NCBI GenBank assembly: GCA_963848955.1
Contig: CAWKFQ010000012.1
Coordinates: 143,505-207,504 of the forward strand
Direction of reading: 5' to 3'
DNA length: 64,000 nt
Source of the DNA: DASUPK01 sp963848955
Lineage (GTDB): Bacteria > Actinomycetota > Thermoleophilia > Solirubrobacterales > 70-9
In this document: positions 7,513-17,829 of the stretch, in pieces
How positions within the stretch are numbered: the first letter of the stretch is position 1
Layout: the number at the start of each line of letters is the position of its first letter
The notes under the pieces: generated by a model
What the model saw: only the letters and a program-made list of their open reading frames with translations
Told to the model about the DNA's origin: nothing
Databases searched by the model: none
Translations under genes and position numbers: made by a program

Positions 7513-10500
7513 GCGGCCAGCGGCCTCGGCTCGAGTCCCGCATCGTCAGCTCGATCGGGTAGCTGCAGAGCCGCTCCCGCGCGGGGCAGTCGGCGCAGAG
7601 CGCCCGGTGGGGGCGGTCGGTGACCTCGAAGCGGCCGGCCGCGAGCCGCTCGAGCACCGCCTCGACCCGGTTCCGCGCCGCCTCGAGCTCCCTCTCGCCG
7701 AAGCTCTCCCGCACCGGCTCATCAGCTCGTTCGAGGAAGACATAGGCCGTCTCGACGGGGGCGCCGCGGGCCGCGGCCGCGAGCGCGTAGAGGTCCCGCT
7801 GGATCGAATAGCGGGAGACGATCTGATTCGGATCGCGACCCTCGAGCCGGTCGGTCTTGTAGTCGACCACCAACACCGAGCCGTCGGGGCGCCGCGCAAG
7901 CAGATCGATCGAGCCGCGGATCAGGGTCCCTCCCACCGAGAGCACGAAGGGGACTTCGGGGCTGACCCTCGCATCGGAGATCTCGCGGCAAAGCGGCGAG
8001 CCGAGGAAGGCCTTCGTGAGCGCGAGCACCTGGCTGATCCCGTCGTCCGCCTCGAGGCCCTGCTCGCGCAGGGCGGCGGCGATGCGCTCGTCATCCGGTT
8101 CGCGCCAGCGGTTGCGGGCGCTCCACTCGAGCAGCGAGTGGACCGCGAGGCCGGGCCCGAATCGCCTCCGGACCTCGGGGGCCGAGGATTCCTCCCCGTC
8201 CACGGACACGACCTCGGGCTCACCGATCCCGAGGACGCGCTCGACGTAGAAGCGGTAGCCGCAGTTCTCGAAGGCCGACAGCGCCGAGTAGGAGAGCCCG
8301 CCGATCAGGGCCGGTGGCACCTCGGGCCGGTCCAGGGGCGGCTCGGCCCCGGCCGTCTGCTCCGGCGGGGGCTCGGCCTCACCCGGGGCGAGGAGCTCCG
8401 CTCCCGCGCCCGGCGCCGGCTCGCTGACGCTGACGCGCAGGCGGCCGGCCGGGTAGCCGTCGCCCGCGGCCGGGATCTCGAGTTCGCCCTCGGTCACCTC
8501 TCCATCGAGCAGCGAGCGGATCAGTTGAAGGGCGATCGGCTTGCGGCGGGGTGATCTCCTTTTTCGAGGGCGTTCGGATTGAAGGTCCCGCTGAGCAGCA
8601 GGCGGCGCTTCGCCCGGGTCGCCGCGACGTAGGCGAGCCGAGCCTCCTCCTCGGCGTCGCGCTCGGCTGCCAGCTCGGTCAGCTCCTGGTAGTCGTGCAG
8701 GCGCTCGGCTGGGCGGCCGAGGCGGCCGAGCTGGACGCCGACGCGTGCCAGCTCGCCTCCCTCGGGGCCCTCCTCTCCGGGTTGCACCCGCAGGGGGGAC
8801 CAGCCGAGCTGGAGGTTGCGGCCGAGGTCGGCAACCGCGACCACCTCGAACTCGAGCCCCTTCGCGCCGTGCACCGTCATCACCCGGACGCCGGCATGGC
8901 CCTCGGCGCGGGTCGCGGCCTCGGCCTCGCGATCGCGGCTCGCGGCCCGCGAGTCCAGGTACTCGAGGAAGGCGCCGAGGTCCGGGCCCTCGCTCGCCTC
9001 GAACTCGCGCGCGAGCCGCATCAGCTTGCGCACGTTCGCCCAGCGGGCCTGACCGTCGAATCCGGCTCAGGGTCGCCAGGTCGTAGTCGAAGGCGGAGGC
9101 CGCGCGCTCGATCAGCGTCTCCAGCCCGCCCTCGGTCGACCGGTCGCGGAGGTCGGTGAGGACCGTCGCGAAGCGTTGGAGCCGCTCCATCTCCTCGGGC
9201 GGGATCAGCGCCGCCGCCTCCGCATCCCCTCGGGTCGGCGCGCCGCTCTCGACCAGGTCGCGGACGAGCGGCCAGATGTGGCCGAGGCGCTCCCGGTCGC
9301 TCTCCTCGTCCCGCCAGGTGGCCGCTCGCCGCAGCAGCCAGAGCGTGTCCGGCAGGACTCCGCAGGCGGGTGAGGCGAGCGCACCGAAGAGCGCCTCGTC
9401 GTCGAGCGGGTTGGCGATCACCGCCAAGAGGCAGCGAAGGTCGTCGATCTGCTGCTGGGACCAGAACCCGCGCCCGCCGACGACGTAGGGATCGAGCCCG
9501 GCGTCCGTGAGGGCGCGCTCCACGGCCGCCACGTGGGTGAAGGCGCGCATCAGGACGACGATCTCGGCTGGATCCACTCCGTCCTCGTCGACCAGCTGCC
9601 GGAGGCGCCCGGCCAGCCGGCGCGCCTCCGCCACCTTGGATCCGGAGCTCGGGTCGTCAGGCAGGCGCGGCAGCCGGGTCTCGTCGGCCTCCCAACCCTT
9701 CCGGTCATCGACGGTCAGGAGGAGCTCCACAGGTGCGGTGCTCGCCTCTTCCTCCAGGAATGCGGTCAGCGGCTCGAAGCCGTCGAGCATGCCTCGCCCG
9801 ATCGCGTTGGTCGCCGCGACGAGCTGAGGCGCGGCGCGGAAGTTCCCGGTCAGCGGCAGCGCCTCGCCGTTGGGCTCGTCGCCCTCGGCGAAGCGGCGGT
9901 GCTCGCGGCGGTAGACCTCGACGTCGGCGTGCCGGAAGCCGTAGATCGACTGGAACTCGTCGCCGACCAGGAAGAGGCGGGTCTCGGGACCCCGGAGCTG
10001 CTCGATCAGCCGCAGCTGTAGGTCGTTGGTGTCCTGGAACTCGTCGACCATCAGGTGGTCGAACTGCTCCCGGTAGCGGTCCCGCAGGGGGTCCGAGCCG
10101 GTGAGCAGCTCGACCGCCTTCAGCTGGAGGTCCTCGAAGTCGAGTGCCGCCCGTTCCTCCTTGAGCTGCTCGTAGCGGGCGCCGAATCGGGCGACCAGCT
10201 CGCGGAGCTGCTCGTAGGCCGGACCGAGCACGTGGGCGGCGACCGTCGCCTGCGCCCGCTTCGAGCGCCCTCGTGTAGCGCTCGCACGCCTCGCCCGCAA
10301 ACGCCTTCGCATTCGAGCTGATCTCCAGGTCGCGGAGGGATTCGAGAAGCTCGTCGTCGGGAGGGAGGTTCGGGTCGAGGTCCATGGCCGCGGCGATCCG
10401 CTCGCGGCTCGCTCACCGACTTGCCGCTCGCCTCCGCGCACTCCGGGTGCGCCGCCCGGCGGCCTCGATCAACGCGGCGATCGCCGGCGGCGGTCTTCCG

Positions 10501-11080
10501 GCGGCGCGAGCCGGGCAAGGCCGGGTTCGGGTCGCCGTGGCTGCGGAGCTCGTCGTAGGCGCCGCGGGTCATCTCGAGGAGCGTCCGGCGCCGGTTGGCC
10601 GCGGCCAGCTCGAGCGCCTCCGGCTCCCCTGACTCGACCAGCTCCGCGAGCGCCGAGTCGAAGGCACGGATGGCGAGCCGCTCGGCCTCCGCCTCGTCGA
10701 CGACGCGGAAGCGGGGATCGATCCCCGCCGCGGCGGGATGGGAGGCGAGCAGCCGGCGGCAGAAGCCGTGGATGGTCGAGATCCAGGCCCGGTCGGTCGC
10801 GTCCAGGGCCGTGCGCAGGGCCTCGAGCCGCTCCCCCTCTGCCTCGCCGATTCGCGCCGAGAGCTCGTCCCGGATCCGGCGTCGCAGCTGATCCGCTGCC
10901 CGCTCGGTGAAGGTGAAGGCGAGGATGCGCTCGACGCCGACCGTCCGGATCCAGCGCGGCGGCGCAGAACCGGTCGACGAGCACGCTCGTCTTCCCGGTC
11001 CCGGCCCCGGCCCGCAGGAAGATGTCGCGGTCGCGTCGCTCGACCGCGGCGGCCTGCTGCTCGGTCCGCTCCCGGCTCAT
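7509..11080 (-). CDS. addA: AddA-like UvrD-family helicase/exonuclease subunit, broken by multiple frameshifts
   Basis: Read across frames this is one protein of ~1190 residues. The ATG at 11080 overlaps the addB-like stop. Visible motifs in order are Walker A RAGAGTGKTS, motif II VDEFQDTND, motif III GDEFQSIYGFR, MTVHGAKGLEFE, VAATRAKRRLLLSG and a C-terminal RecB-type nuclease with RGSIDLL and VVDYKTD. Cysteines in ENCGYRF and CADCPARERLCSYP are the usual ligands of the AddA/AddB Fe-S staple. Frame changes lie near 10950, a compensating pair around 10510-10440, then near 10410, 10265, 9060, 8540 and 7550. Since every domain survives, sequencing error is likelier than decay. With AddB it should process double-strand ends for RecA recombination. 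Confidence 0.8.
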
Positions 11081-14034
11081 TCCTCCTCGCTCTCCTCGGA
11101 CCACGGCTCCTCCTCCGGCAGTCCGCGCTCGCGCCGGCAGATCGGCTGGAACGTGCACCAGTCGGGACAGCTGCCGCCGAGCGGGTCGCGGATCACCTTC
11201 CCGGAGTGGATCGAGGCGATGATCTCCTCCGCCTTCTCCCTCGCCTCGTCGAGCGCGCCCTCGAACGCCTCGTCGTCGAGCTGGTCCTTGGGCCGAGGGT
11301 CGAGCCCCGCCAACTCGTCGGCGAGCTCCTTCCTGAGCAGGCCCTTTGGCGTGCGGTCGCCGGTCCCGCCGAGCGGCCGGTACAGGCCGCCGGCGAGCTC
11401 ATGTCCCCAGAGCTCCCGGGCGGCGAGCATGTAGAGCTGGAGCTGCAGCTTGCCGCGCTTCTCGAGCATCGCGGCGCCGCCCTCGACCCTGCCGCCCGAC
11501 TTGTAGTCCTGGACCAAGGCCTCGCCGCGCGGCCCGAGGTCGATCCGATCGATCTGGCCGTGAACCCCGCCACCGGCGAGCTGCAGGGGCCCCTGGTCGG
11601 ATTGGTCGAAGCCGAATGCGGCCTCGGTGTGGGCGGGGACGAACGCGGTCGCCGTGTCGGCCTCGTCGGCCAGGAAGGCCAGGACCAGCCCCTCGACGCG
11701 GCGGAGCGCGGCGGCGGTGTCGGCGATCTCCGGCGGCAGCCGATCCGCTCCCACCTCTGAGATCAGCTCTCGCGCGCGACTGCGCCAGGCCTCCAGGGAC
11801 TCGGTGGTTGGACGGGGCTCGGGGCCCGGCGGGTCCTCGTAGAGGGACTCGAGAACCCTGTGCGCAATCGAGCCGCTGGTCAGGGGCTCGTCGACGGGCC
11901 CGATCCGCTGCGGGCGCAGCTCGTGGCCGATGAACCAGCGGTAGGGGCAGAGTGCGTACTCCTCGAGGGTGGAGGGCCCGAACAGGCCGATCTCCCGCAT
12001 CCGCTCGAGCACCGGCTCGAGCTGGAGCGGGCCGGGCCGCAGCCGGCCGTTCTCGGTTCTCGGGCCGACGGCGGCGCTCGCCCTGGCGAGCTCGCGCGCG
12101 CTCGGCGCCGAACTCACGTCGAACACCGACTCGGCCAAGCCGCGGCCGCCGGCCTCCGCGACGATCGCCTCGTCGCGCTCCTCGATCCCCTGGGGCAGCT
12201 CGGGCGCGAGCAGACCCCTCACCTCGTCGACGTAGGGCGACCGGGACGTCGCCCCGCCCTCGTCGTCCGCGCTTCGCCAGGAGAGCCAGAGGCGCTGCTT
12301 GGGCCGCGAGAGACAGACCGAGAACAGGTAGCGGTCCTCGATCTCGGCCTTCTTCCTCTCTGGCAGCCCCAGCGCCCGCCGGGCGTCGTCCGAGAGCAGC
12401 GGGCCACCGGTGTCCCGCCGGGGAAAGTCGCCGTCCTGCATCGAGCAGACGAACATGTGGGAGACGCGACGGGCCCGTGCGCGGTAGGGACTGATCACCC
12501 GGACCCTGCCCTCCGTGGGGCCCCTCCACATCGGCACGTCGAGCTCGGACACCGCGGCGATCACGTCACCGGGAGAGTGGGGCAGGCCCAGCTCAGCGAG
12601 GTCGGAGAGCGCTGTCTCGATCTCGGAGCCCGCCCGCAGCTCGAGAGCCCTGTCCTCCCCCGCGACCGCACCCTGGCGGCGCACCGCCGACTCGGCGATC
12701 CAGCGGGCCTGCCTGCCCGCCTCGCGAAGGAGGGCCGGTCCAGATCCGGCCTCACGCAGCTTCGCGACCTCGCGCAGGCCGCGCTCGCCGTTCTCGCTCT
12801 TGGGACCCCAGGCCGTGAGCGCCTCGTCGGTCGAGCGGATGCGACCGCGCAGCAGCCTGCGCTCGAACCAGTCCACCATCGACGGGGGAGCGACTCCCGG
12901 CGTGCGCAGATAGGCGAGCAGCTCCGCGGCCCCGCCGCCACCAACCGCGGCTCGAAGCAGCGCGATCAGCCCCGCCCCGGTCGCGGTGCGGGTGGCCGCG
13001 AGATCGGCCTGCACCGCCACCGGGATCTCGAATCGGGTCAGCACCCGGCGGTAGAGCGGTCCGGCCGAGCGCGGGTCGCGGAGCACGATCGCGATCTCCC
13101 CGGGCGGGACGCCGTCATGGAGGAGCCGCGCAACCTCGGCCCCCGCGGCCTCGACCTCCGCCAGCTCGCCCGCCGACGCGAGCAAGGCGACGCCGCCGTC
13201 ATTCTCGATCGCCTCGCCGCCGCTCCGTTCGCCGAAACGGCGCTCGACCTCGAAGAGCGTCGAGCTCCGCGTGAAGCGGGGCTCGGGGTCGAGGCGCTCG
13301 ATCGAGACGCCCTGGAAGTCCCTGAGCTCGGCGAAGAGGGCGCCGCGTGCGAGGGTGAGCGACTCGCGATCCTCCCAGGGGAGGGCGAGGGTCACGTCCG
13401 TGCTCGTCGCGAGCTCGCGGACCAGCTCCAGCTGCTCGAGCGTCAGGTCGTCGAATCCGTACAGGAAGACCGGCCGCGCCGCCCAGGCGTCCGGGCGCTC
13501 GCGGAGTGCGGCGGTCGCCGCCGCGGCGAGGGAATGGTCGTCCTGGAGGCCGAGTTCGTCCCGGACGCTCAGATAGGACTCGTAGAGCGACGCGATCTCC
13601 AGCTCGTACGGCCCCGCCTCCATCGCTCGTCCGCGCAGGGCAACCGGGTCGACCAGCGCGGCCTGCAGCTCCGAGACCAATTCCTCCAGCGCCGTCGGAA
13701 AGCCGGGCCGGCGCGACGACGTCGCGAGGATCCCGAGTTCCGCTTTCGATCCGGCCTCGCGGGCGAGCCGCAGCCGCTGGGTTCGGCTGACCGCGGGGCC
13801 GACGGGGGCGTCCGTAGCCCGTGCGACGAGCCCGAAGAGCTGATCGAAGGTGCCCACGGTCGCGCCGATCACGACCTCGCCGTTCCCGGTGAGCTCCTCC
13901 TCGAAGCGCTCCACGTCGTCCACGGTTGGGACCACCAGGACCGGGTCGCGGGCCGCGGCCGCCCTGAAGGCATCCAGAGTCCTGCCTGTTCGCCCCGAGT
14001 TGGGGGGCCCGATGATCAGTTTCACGCCACTCAT
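11077..14034 (-). CDS. addB: AddB-like helicase/PD-(D/E)XK nuclease subunit with Fe-S motif
   Basis: ~985 residues from the ATG at 14034 (MSGVKLIIGPPNSGRTGR); the frame is open to 14085, but that extension lacks conserved sequence. The N-terminal P-loop reads GPPNSGRT, with arginine where the catalytic lysine is expected. Helicase-like motifs follow, including FVCSMQDGDFPRRD and YLFSVCLSRPKQRLWLS. The C-terminal nuclease has GQIDRID and VQDYKSGG. Cysteines in YALCPYRW and SCPDWCTFQPIC form the predicted 4Fe-4S staple. The stop overlaps the addA-like start (ATGA), the usual coupling of the two subunits. The P-loop change suggests reduced or no ATPase activity in this subunit. Unlike its partner, the gene is intact. 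Confidence 0.85.
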   Translation of the reverse strand: MSGVKLIIGPPNSGRTGRTLDAFRAAAARDPVLVVPTVDDVERFEEELTGNGEVVIGATVGTFDQLFGLVARATDAPVGPAVSRTQRLRLAREAGSKAELGILATSSRRPGFPTALEELVSELQAALVDPVALRGRAMEAGPYELEIASLYESYLSVRDELGLQDDHSLAAAATAALRERPDAWAARPVFLYGFDDLTLEQLELVRELATSTDVTLALPWEDRESLTLARGALFAELRDFQGVSIERLDPEPRFTRSSTLFEVERRFGERSGGEAIENDGGVALLASAGELAEVEAAGAEVARLLHDGVPPGEIAIVLRDPRSAGPLYRRVLTRFEIPVAVQADLAATRTATGAGLIALLRAAVGGGGAAELLAYLRTPGVAPPSMVDWFERRLLRGRIRSTDEALTAWGPKSENGERGLREVAKLREAGSGPALLREAGRQARWIAESAVRRQGAVAGEDRALELRAGSEIETALSDLAELGLPHSPGDVIAAVSELDVPMWRGPTEGRVRVISPYRARARRVSHMFVCSMQDGDFPRRDTGGPLLSDDARRALGLPERKKAEIEDRYLFSVCLSRPKQRLWLSWRSADDEGGATSRSPYVDEVRGLLAPELPQGIEERDEAIVAEAGGRGLAESVFDVSSAPSARELARASAAVGPRTENGRLRPGPLQLEPVLERMREIGLFGPSTLEEYALCPYRWFIGHELRPQRIGPVDEPLTSGSIAHRVLESLYEDPPGPEPRPTTESLEAWRSRARELISEVGADRLPPEIADTAAALRRVEGLVLAFLADEADTATAFVPAHTEAAFGFDQSDQGPLQLAGGGVHGQIDRIDLGPRGEALVQDYKSGGRVEGGAAMLEKRGKLQLQLYMLAARELWGHELAGGLYRPLGGTGDRTPKGLLRKELADELAGLDPRPKDQLDDEAFEGALDEAREKAEEIIASIHSGKVIRDPLGGSCPDWCTFQPICRRERGLPEEEPWSEESEEE

Positions 14035-14169
14035 AAGACGGGTCACTCCTCCGGCTTCGCCTTCGGAGCGCCCTCGCATGAGCATAGGCCCGTCCTCGGC
14101 GCTTGATGCGAGGGTGCTCCGAGGGCGTGAGTCCGAGGAGCAACCCGTTTCATGGAGCTCAAATCCGCC

Positions 14170-14197
14170 TGGTTTCTCGCATAACGCGCGGAAACCA
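14170..14197 (+). repeat. Inverted repeat TGGTTTC-N14-GAAACCA in a divergent intergenic region
   Basis: A perfect 7-bp dyad with a 14-nt spacer, followed by GGTCTTTTT, lies between the addB-like gene and the gene starting at 14280. It could be an operator or an attenuator hairpin in the leader of the downstream gene. No start codon or known RNA fold is evident in the rest of 14035-14279. Confidence 0.4.
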
Positions 14198-14279
14198 GAG
14201 CCGGTCTTTTTCCGCCGGGGGCGAGTCTAAGTTGGCTTCAGATCACACCTCCGGAAGCCGAAACGGGAGGCCCACCGAA

Positions 14280-14735
14280 ATGACACTTTGCTTTGTAGAT
14301 CCAGCCGACGCCATCAGGGCTATCGCCGACTCCGTCGGCCGTGAGGCCCGCCGCCAGCTGCTCGGCGAGGCGGTGCGAGCCTGGGTCGACGAGATCCCCG
14401 ACGGGGAGCTCCAGGAGCACTACGCCAAGGCGATCTCGGAACTCGACGAGCACGACATCTCGATGCTCGCCGCCTGGCACGGCTCGATGGAGGTCGGCCA
14501 GCCGGTCCCGAATCGCGACTTCCTGATGGGTGCCTTCCACTCGCTCGGCGACAACCGCCGCGAAGCCCTCAAGCTCGCCGCCGGCTTCCGCGGCGAGGAG
14601 GCATTCGAGGAGGGCATCTCTGAGGAGCGCGCCCTCGAGCTCGTGCTCGAGTGGCTCTCGCCGCCCCGCCTGATGGAGCTCTGCCGCGAGGCTGTGGAGC
14701 TCTACATGTGGGATCGCGGCGGCTCCGACAACTGA
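14280..14735 (+). CDS. Conserved-looking soluble protein of unknown function
   Basis: 151 residues from the ATG at 14280, chosen because GGGAGG sits 9 nt upstream. The open frame extends to 14103 but without coding character. The protein is acidic, helical and Leu/Glu/Ala rich (AIRAIADSVGREARRQLL, ELDEHDISMLAAWHG, RALELVLEWLSPPRL). There is no signal peptide or membrane segment. I do not recognise the family. It may form a helical bundle; nothing in the neighbours suggests a role. Confidence 0.6.
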   Translation: MTLCFVDPADAIRAIADSVGREARRQLLGEAVRAWVDEIPDGELQEHYAKAISELDEHDISMLAAWHGSMEVGQPVPNRDFLMGAFHSLGDNRREALKLAAGFRGEEAFEEGISEERALELVLEWLSPPRLMELCREAVELYMWDRGGSDN

Positions 14736-14747
14736 GTCGCCCGCAGC

Positions 14748-15707
14748 TCAACCGCTGAACTCCTCCAGCGCCTTCTCCATGAGTGGCGTCACGTCGTAGA
14801 CCTCTGATCCTGACGGGACCTGGATGTCGGGACGGATGCCGTAGTGGCTGAAGTCCATGGTCATCGTGAAGCTGCCCAGCGATCCCATCGCCGAGCTCGA
14901 GGTCTCACGACGCAGCAGTCCGTCCCCGTCGATCCAGACGTCGACGGTCGCACTCGAGATCTGCTCCATCGATCGGTCGATCATGTCCCCGAGCTTCCCT
15001 GAGACCTCGCCCTTGAGCTCGTCCGTGAGCTTGCCGATGTCGATCAGCGCCCTGTAGTGAGTGGTCGCAACGTCGTTCACGCGCTCCTGCCCGACGTCGG
15101 CCACCTGATAGCTGGCGTCCTCGAGGGCGTCGAGCTGCTGGGTCGGACTGCTCGACATCCCGACGCCGCTCGCATCGCTCTGGAGGAGATCCCCGAAGAC
15201 CTCGGAGCGCATCAGCAGCCACCTGGCTGACCCTCCGAAAGCCGCACCCAGCTCCGCGGAGCTGAGGTACACGTCCCCTTCGTCCAGGATCTCCTCGAGG
15301 TTGAAGCTCTGCACCCCGCCCGCCGTTGACCCGGTCGCGCTCATCTGGATCGCGGCGCGGTCGGTCTCGCCGTTCAGCACGCCGCGTCCCCTGATGCTCA
15401 TCGCGCCCGGCCCCTGGGATCCCCCCGTAAAGGTGATCCGAACGCCGGGAGCGTTGCTGGTCGCCTCGGCGGCAGCGGCCACCGGGTTCTGACCGCCGCG
15501 ATTGAGCAGTCCCGGCACCACCAGCAGCGCCGCAATCACGACGATCGCCCCGAGAACCAGCAGGAGCTTGTCCCAGGCCGGATCGGCTTTGTACTCGCGC
15601 TCAGTGACCGGGTCGCTCGCGGGGGGTCCTGGGGCACCGACCAATCTCCGCTCAAGCTTCGGCGGGCCTCCTGCCTTCTGCTCAGGGTCCATCCCGTGGT
15701 CGTCCAC
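14748..15707 (-). CDS. Membrane-anchored LppX/LprAFG-like lipid-binding-type protein
   Basis: 319 residues. A proline-rich cytoplasmic N-terminus (~45 residues) is followed by one membrane segment (LLLVLGAIVVIAALLVVPGLL) and a large extracytoplasmic beta domain. The order of strands (VRITFTGGS, MSIRGRGVLNG, VYLSSAELG, WLLMRSEVF, HYRALIDIGKL, VDVWIDGDGLLRRE) matches the LppX/LprAFG and LolA-like half-barrel fold, which in mycobacteria carries lipids across the envelope. Here a transmembrane anchor replaces the usual lipobox. It is convergent with the 14280 gene (12 nt between stops). Assignment rests on pattern, not on catalytic residues. Confidence 0.6.
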   Translation of the reverse strand: MDDHGMDPEQKAGGPPKLERRLVGAPGPPASDPVTEREYKADPAWDKLLLVLGAIVVIAALLVVPGLLNRGGQNPVAAAAEATSNAPGVRITFTGGSQGPGAMSIRGRGVLNGETDRAAIQMSATGSTAGGVQSFNLEEILDEGDVYLSSAELGAAFGGSARWLLMRSEVFGDLLQSDASGVGMSSSPTQQLDALEDASYQVADVGQERVNDVATTHYRALIDIGKLTDELKGEVSGKLGDMIDRSMEQISSATVDVWIDGDGLLRRETSSSAMGSLGSFTMTMDFSHYGIRPDIQVPSGSEVYDVTPLMEKALEEFSG

Positions 15708-15790
15708 GGGGGAAGGATCGGTTCACGATGCCGCCCACTGAGCCCAGAAACCGGGCGCTGGACGAGTGGACGTCGGTGTAATGGAGCAGC

Positions 15791-16437
15791 TCAGAGCGCC
15801 AGGGCGCTGCGGAGCTCCGGGATCGCCTGATCGTTGTCCCGGAAATGGACCGCCGACATGCCGAGTTCCGTTGCCGTCTTGCAATTCACGCCGTGTCGTC
15901 GATGAAGAGGCATTCCTCCGGGCTGGGGCCACCCATCCGCTCCAGAGTGAGGTCGTAGATCTCGCGATCCGGCTTGCGACAGCCGACGAAGCCCGAATCC
16001 ACGACCACCTCGAAGATCTCGTCGACGGGCAGCATGGTCCGCCAGACCGGTTCCCATTCACGAACGTTGTTTGTCAGCAGGCCCATGCGGTAGTCGCGCT
16101 CCTTCGCCTCGCGCATCAGACCGATCATCGGCTCGTTGGGGTGGAGGGCGTCGAAGTAGATCTCGCGGAAACGGTGAAGCTCCGGCCTGTGACCGAGAGC
16201 CGGCTCGAGCGCATCGCCTAGCTTGCGGAGGAAGTCGGCTTCGCTGAGGCGGCCGGTCTCCAGCTCGAAGAGGGGGTGGCGTCCGTCCTCCTCCTGGATC
16301 CTGGTCATCGCATTGCCCAGCGCCTCGAACTGCACTCCCGTCTCGTCCTGGACCGCGGCGAATGACTGGATAAGGGGCGTCGTCAGGACCCCGCCGAAGT
16401 CCGAGATCACCGTGCTGATCCGGCCGGGTTCGCTCAT
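15791..16437 (-). CDS. HAD-superfamily hydrolase (single-base frameshift near 15893)
   Basis: 215 residues once one missing base is restored. Motif I is ISDFGGVL (nucleophile Asp 13). The helical cap and motif II (GLLTNN) follow, then KPDREIYDLTLERMG (motif III Lys) and LFIDDT (motif IV). Directly after IDDT the frame hits a stop; in the next frame GVNCKTATELGMSAVHF continues as expected for this family. The likely substrate is a small phosphate ester or haloacid-type molecule, not determinable here. Its ATG overlaps the preceding gene's stop by 4 bases, placing it third in an fxsA operon. Confidence 0.78.
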
Positions 16438-17153
16438 GCCCGCCAGAGCAGGTAGCTGCCGAGGCCGAGGATCCCGTCGGTCTCACAGCGGAACAGCCCC
16501 GCCCAGGCGCCACCCAGCCGGACGCCTCCCAGGGAGCTCGCCGCGACCCTGGTGGCCGCGGCGCGGCTGGCCCGCTCGGCTTCCTCAGGCCAGAGCTCGA
16601 GCCCGAAGCGGGTCGGGCCATCGTCGCCGTCGTACTGGGTCGAGACGAAGGTGTCGTCGAAGCGCGTGTCCTCCTCGCCGCGGATCGTCCAGGCCGAGCT
16701 CCGCTCGTCGCCATGCTCAACACCGGGGTCCCCGCGTGACTCGACCACCAGCCACGACTGGTCTCCCGCGTCGATCGCCAGGTGGCGGAAGGTGCCCGCG
16801 CCCTCAGTTGGATCGGCGCCCCAGCGGCTGATCTGCCCGGGGCACTGGACACTCTCCGAGCCGTCCTTCGGGCTCACGTCCGCGACGCAGACGAGGACCG
16901 AGAGATTGCCGCTGTCGCCGAGCGGGATCTCGGCCGTCCGCGGGCTCACGGTCGCCTCGAGGGCCGCGTCACCGGCACTGATCTCCAGCGTTGCGGCGTC
17001 GCCGCCCTCCTCGAGCGCGAAGATCGCCGATTGCGCCTTGCCCTCGGTCAGCAGGAGCGCGCCGGGCTCCCCGAAGTCCCAGGCGAGCCCGCCGATACCG
17101 GACGCCGGATCGCCGAAGCCGCAGACGAAGAAGCCCTGGACAAGATCGGTCAT
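16434..17153 (-). CDS. Protein of unknown function, middle gene of the fxsA operon
   Basis: 239 residues, no signal peptide or membrane segment. The composition is acidic and beta-rich, with many short Gly/Asp turns (LAWDFGEPGALLLTEGKAQ, FRHLAIDAGDQSWLVVESR, YDGDDGPTRFGLELWPEE). I do not recognise a family or catalytic motif. The C-terminus (LGGVRLGGAWAGLFRCETDG) is glycine rich. Both ends overlap neighbours by 4 bases (ATGA), so it is translationally coupled to FxsA upstream and the HAD enzyme downstream. Confidence 0.65.
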   Translation of the reverse strand: MTDLVQGFFVCGFGDPASGIGGLAWDFGEPGALLLTEGKAQSAIFALEEGGDAATLEISAGDAALEATVSPRTAEIPLGDSGNLSVLVCVADVSPKDGSESVQCPGQISRWGADPTEGAGTFRHLAIDAGDQSWLVVESRGDPGVEHGDERSSAWTIRGEEDTRFDDTFVSTQYDGDDGPTRFGLELWPEEAERASRAAATRVAASSLGGVRLGGAWAGLFRCETDGILGLGSYLLWRA

Positions 17154-17761
17154 CCGCCGAACGGCTCCCTTCCGGGCGGCAACTCGTCCTCGTCACGGAT
17201 CTCCTGCCCCGTTCCCTCGATGTCGTCGGGACGCGGGCCGGTTCGCGGCGGAGGTGGCGGCGGCTCTTCCCAGCCAAATGGGTCCTCGGTTGCCGGCTCA
17301 TGCCGCGGCCCCGACGGGCCACCCGAGCCCGGGCGCCGGCGAGGCGGTCCCTGCGCCCGGCCGAACGTCCACATTGTTGCGCCACCTCCCATCGCCAGCC
17401 GGCGGCGGACGAGGCGAGACGAAAATCGCCGCACGAGCGCGCGCGTCGGCGGAATCAAGAGGATGAGTCCGACGATGTCGGTGAGGAACCCCGGAGTGAT
17501 CAGCAAAGCCCCACCGAAGATGATCAGCACGCCGTCGAAGACCTCCTTATGCGGCAGCCGGTTCTCCGCAAGCGCGCGGTTGAACCGCACCCAGGCCGCA
17601 CGCCCCTGCTGGCGAAGCAGCATCGAGCCGAGGAGCGCGTCCGCGAGCAGCAGCGCCAGCGTCGGGACCACGCCTATTGCGCCGCCCACTTGGATGATCA
17701 CGTAGAGCTCCGCGATCGGCACGATGATGAAGATCAAGACGAGGAAGAACACGGCACGCAA
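17150..17761 (-). CDS. fxsA: FxsA-family membrane protein
   Basis: 203 residues. The N-terminal ~105 residues carry the FxsA domain: VFFLVLIFIIVPIAELYVII, an amphipathic helix, GVLIIFGGALLITPGFLTDIVGLILLIPPTR. The C-terminal ~80 residues are a proline/glycine/acid-rich cytoplasmic tail. In Escherichia coli FxsA relieves exclusion of phage T7 by the F plasmid when overexpressed; its normal role is unclear. It heads a three-gene operon with 4-base overlaps. The upstream gap (17762-17829) is shared with a divergent small gene. Confidence 0.9.
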   Translation of the reverse strand: MRAVFFLVLIFIIVPIAELYVIIQVGGAIGVVPTLALLLADALLGSMLLRQQGRAAWVRFNRALAENRLPHKEVFDGVLIIFGGALLITPGFLTDIVGLILLIPPTRALVRRFSSRLVRRRLAMGGGATMWTFGRAQGPPRRRPGSGGPSGPRHEPATEDPFGWEEPPPPPPRTGPRPDDIEGTGQEIRDEDELPPGREPFGG

Positions 17762-17829
17762 GGCTACTCAGGCAGGGCGCTCCGCCCGTCGGGGCTACCC
17801 ATGGGACGGTCCCCCTATCCTTGGTGGAG

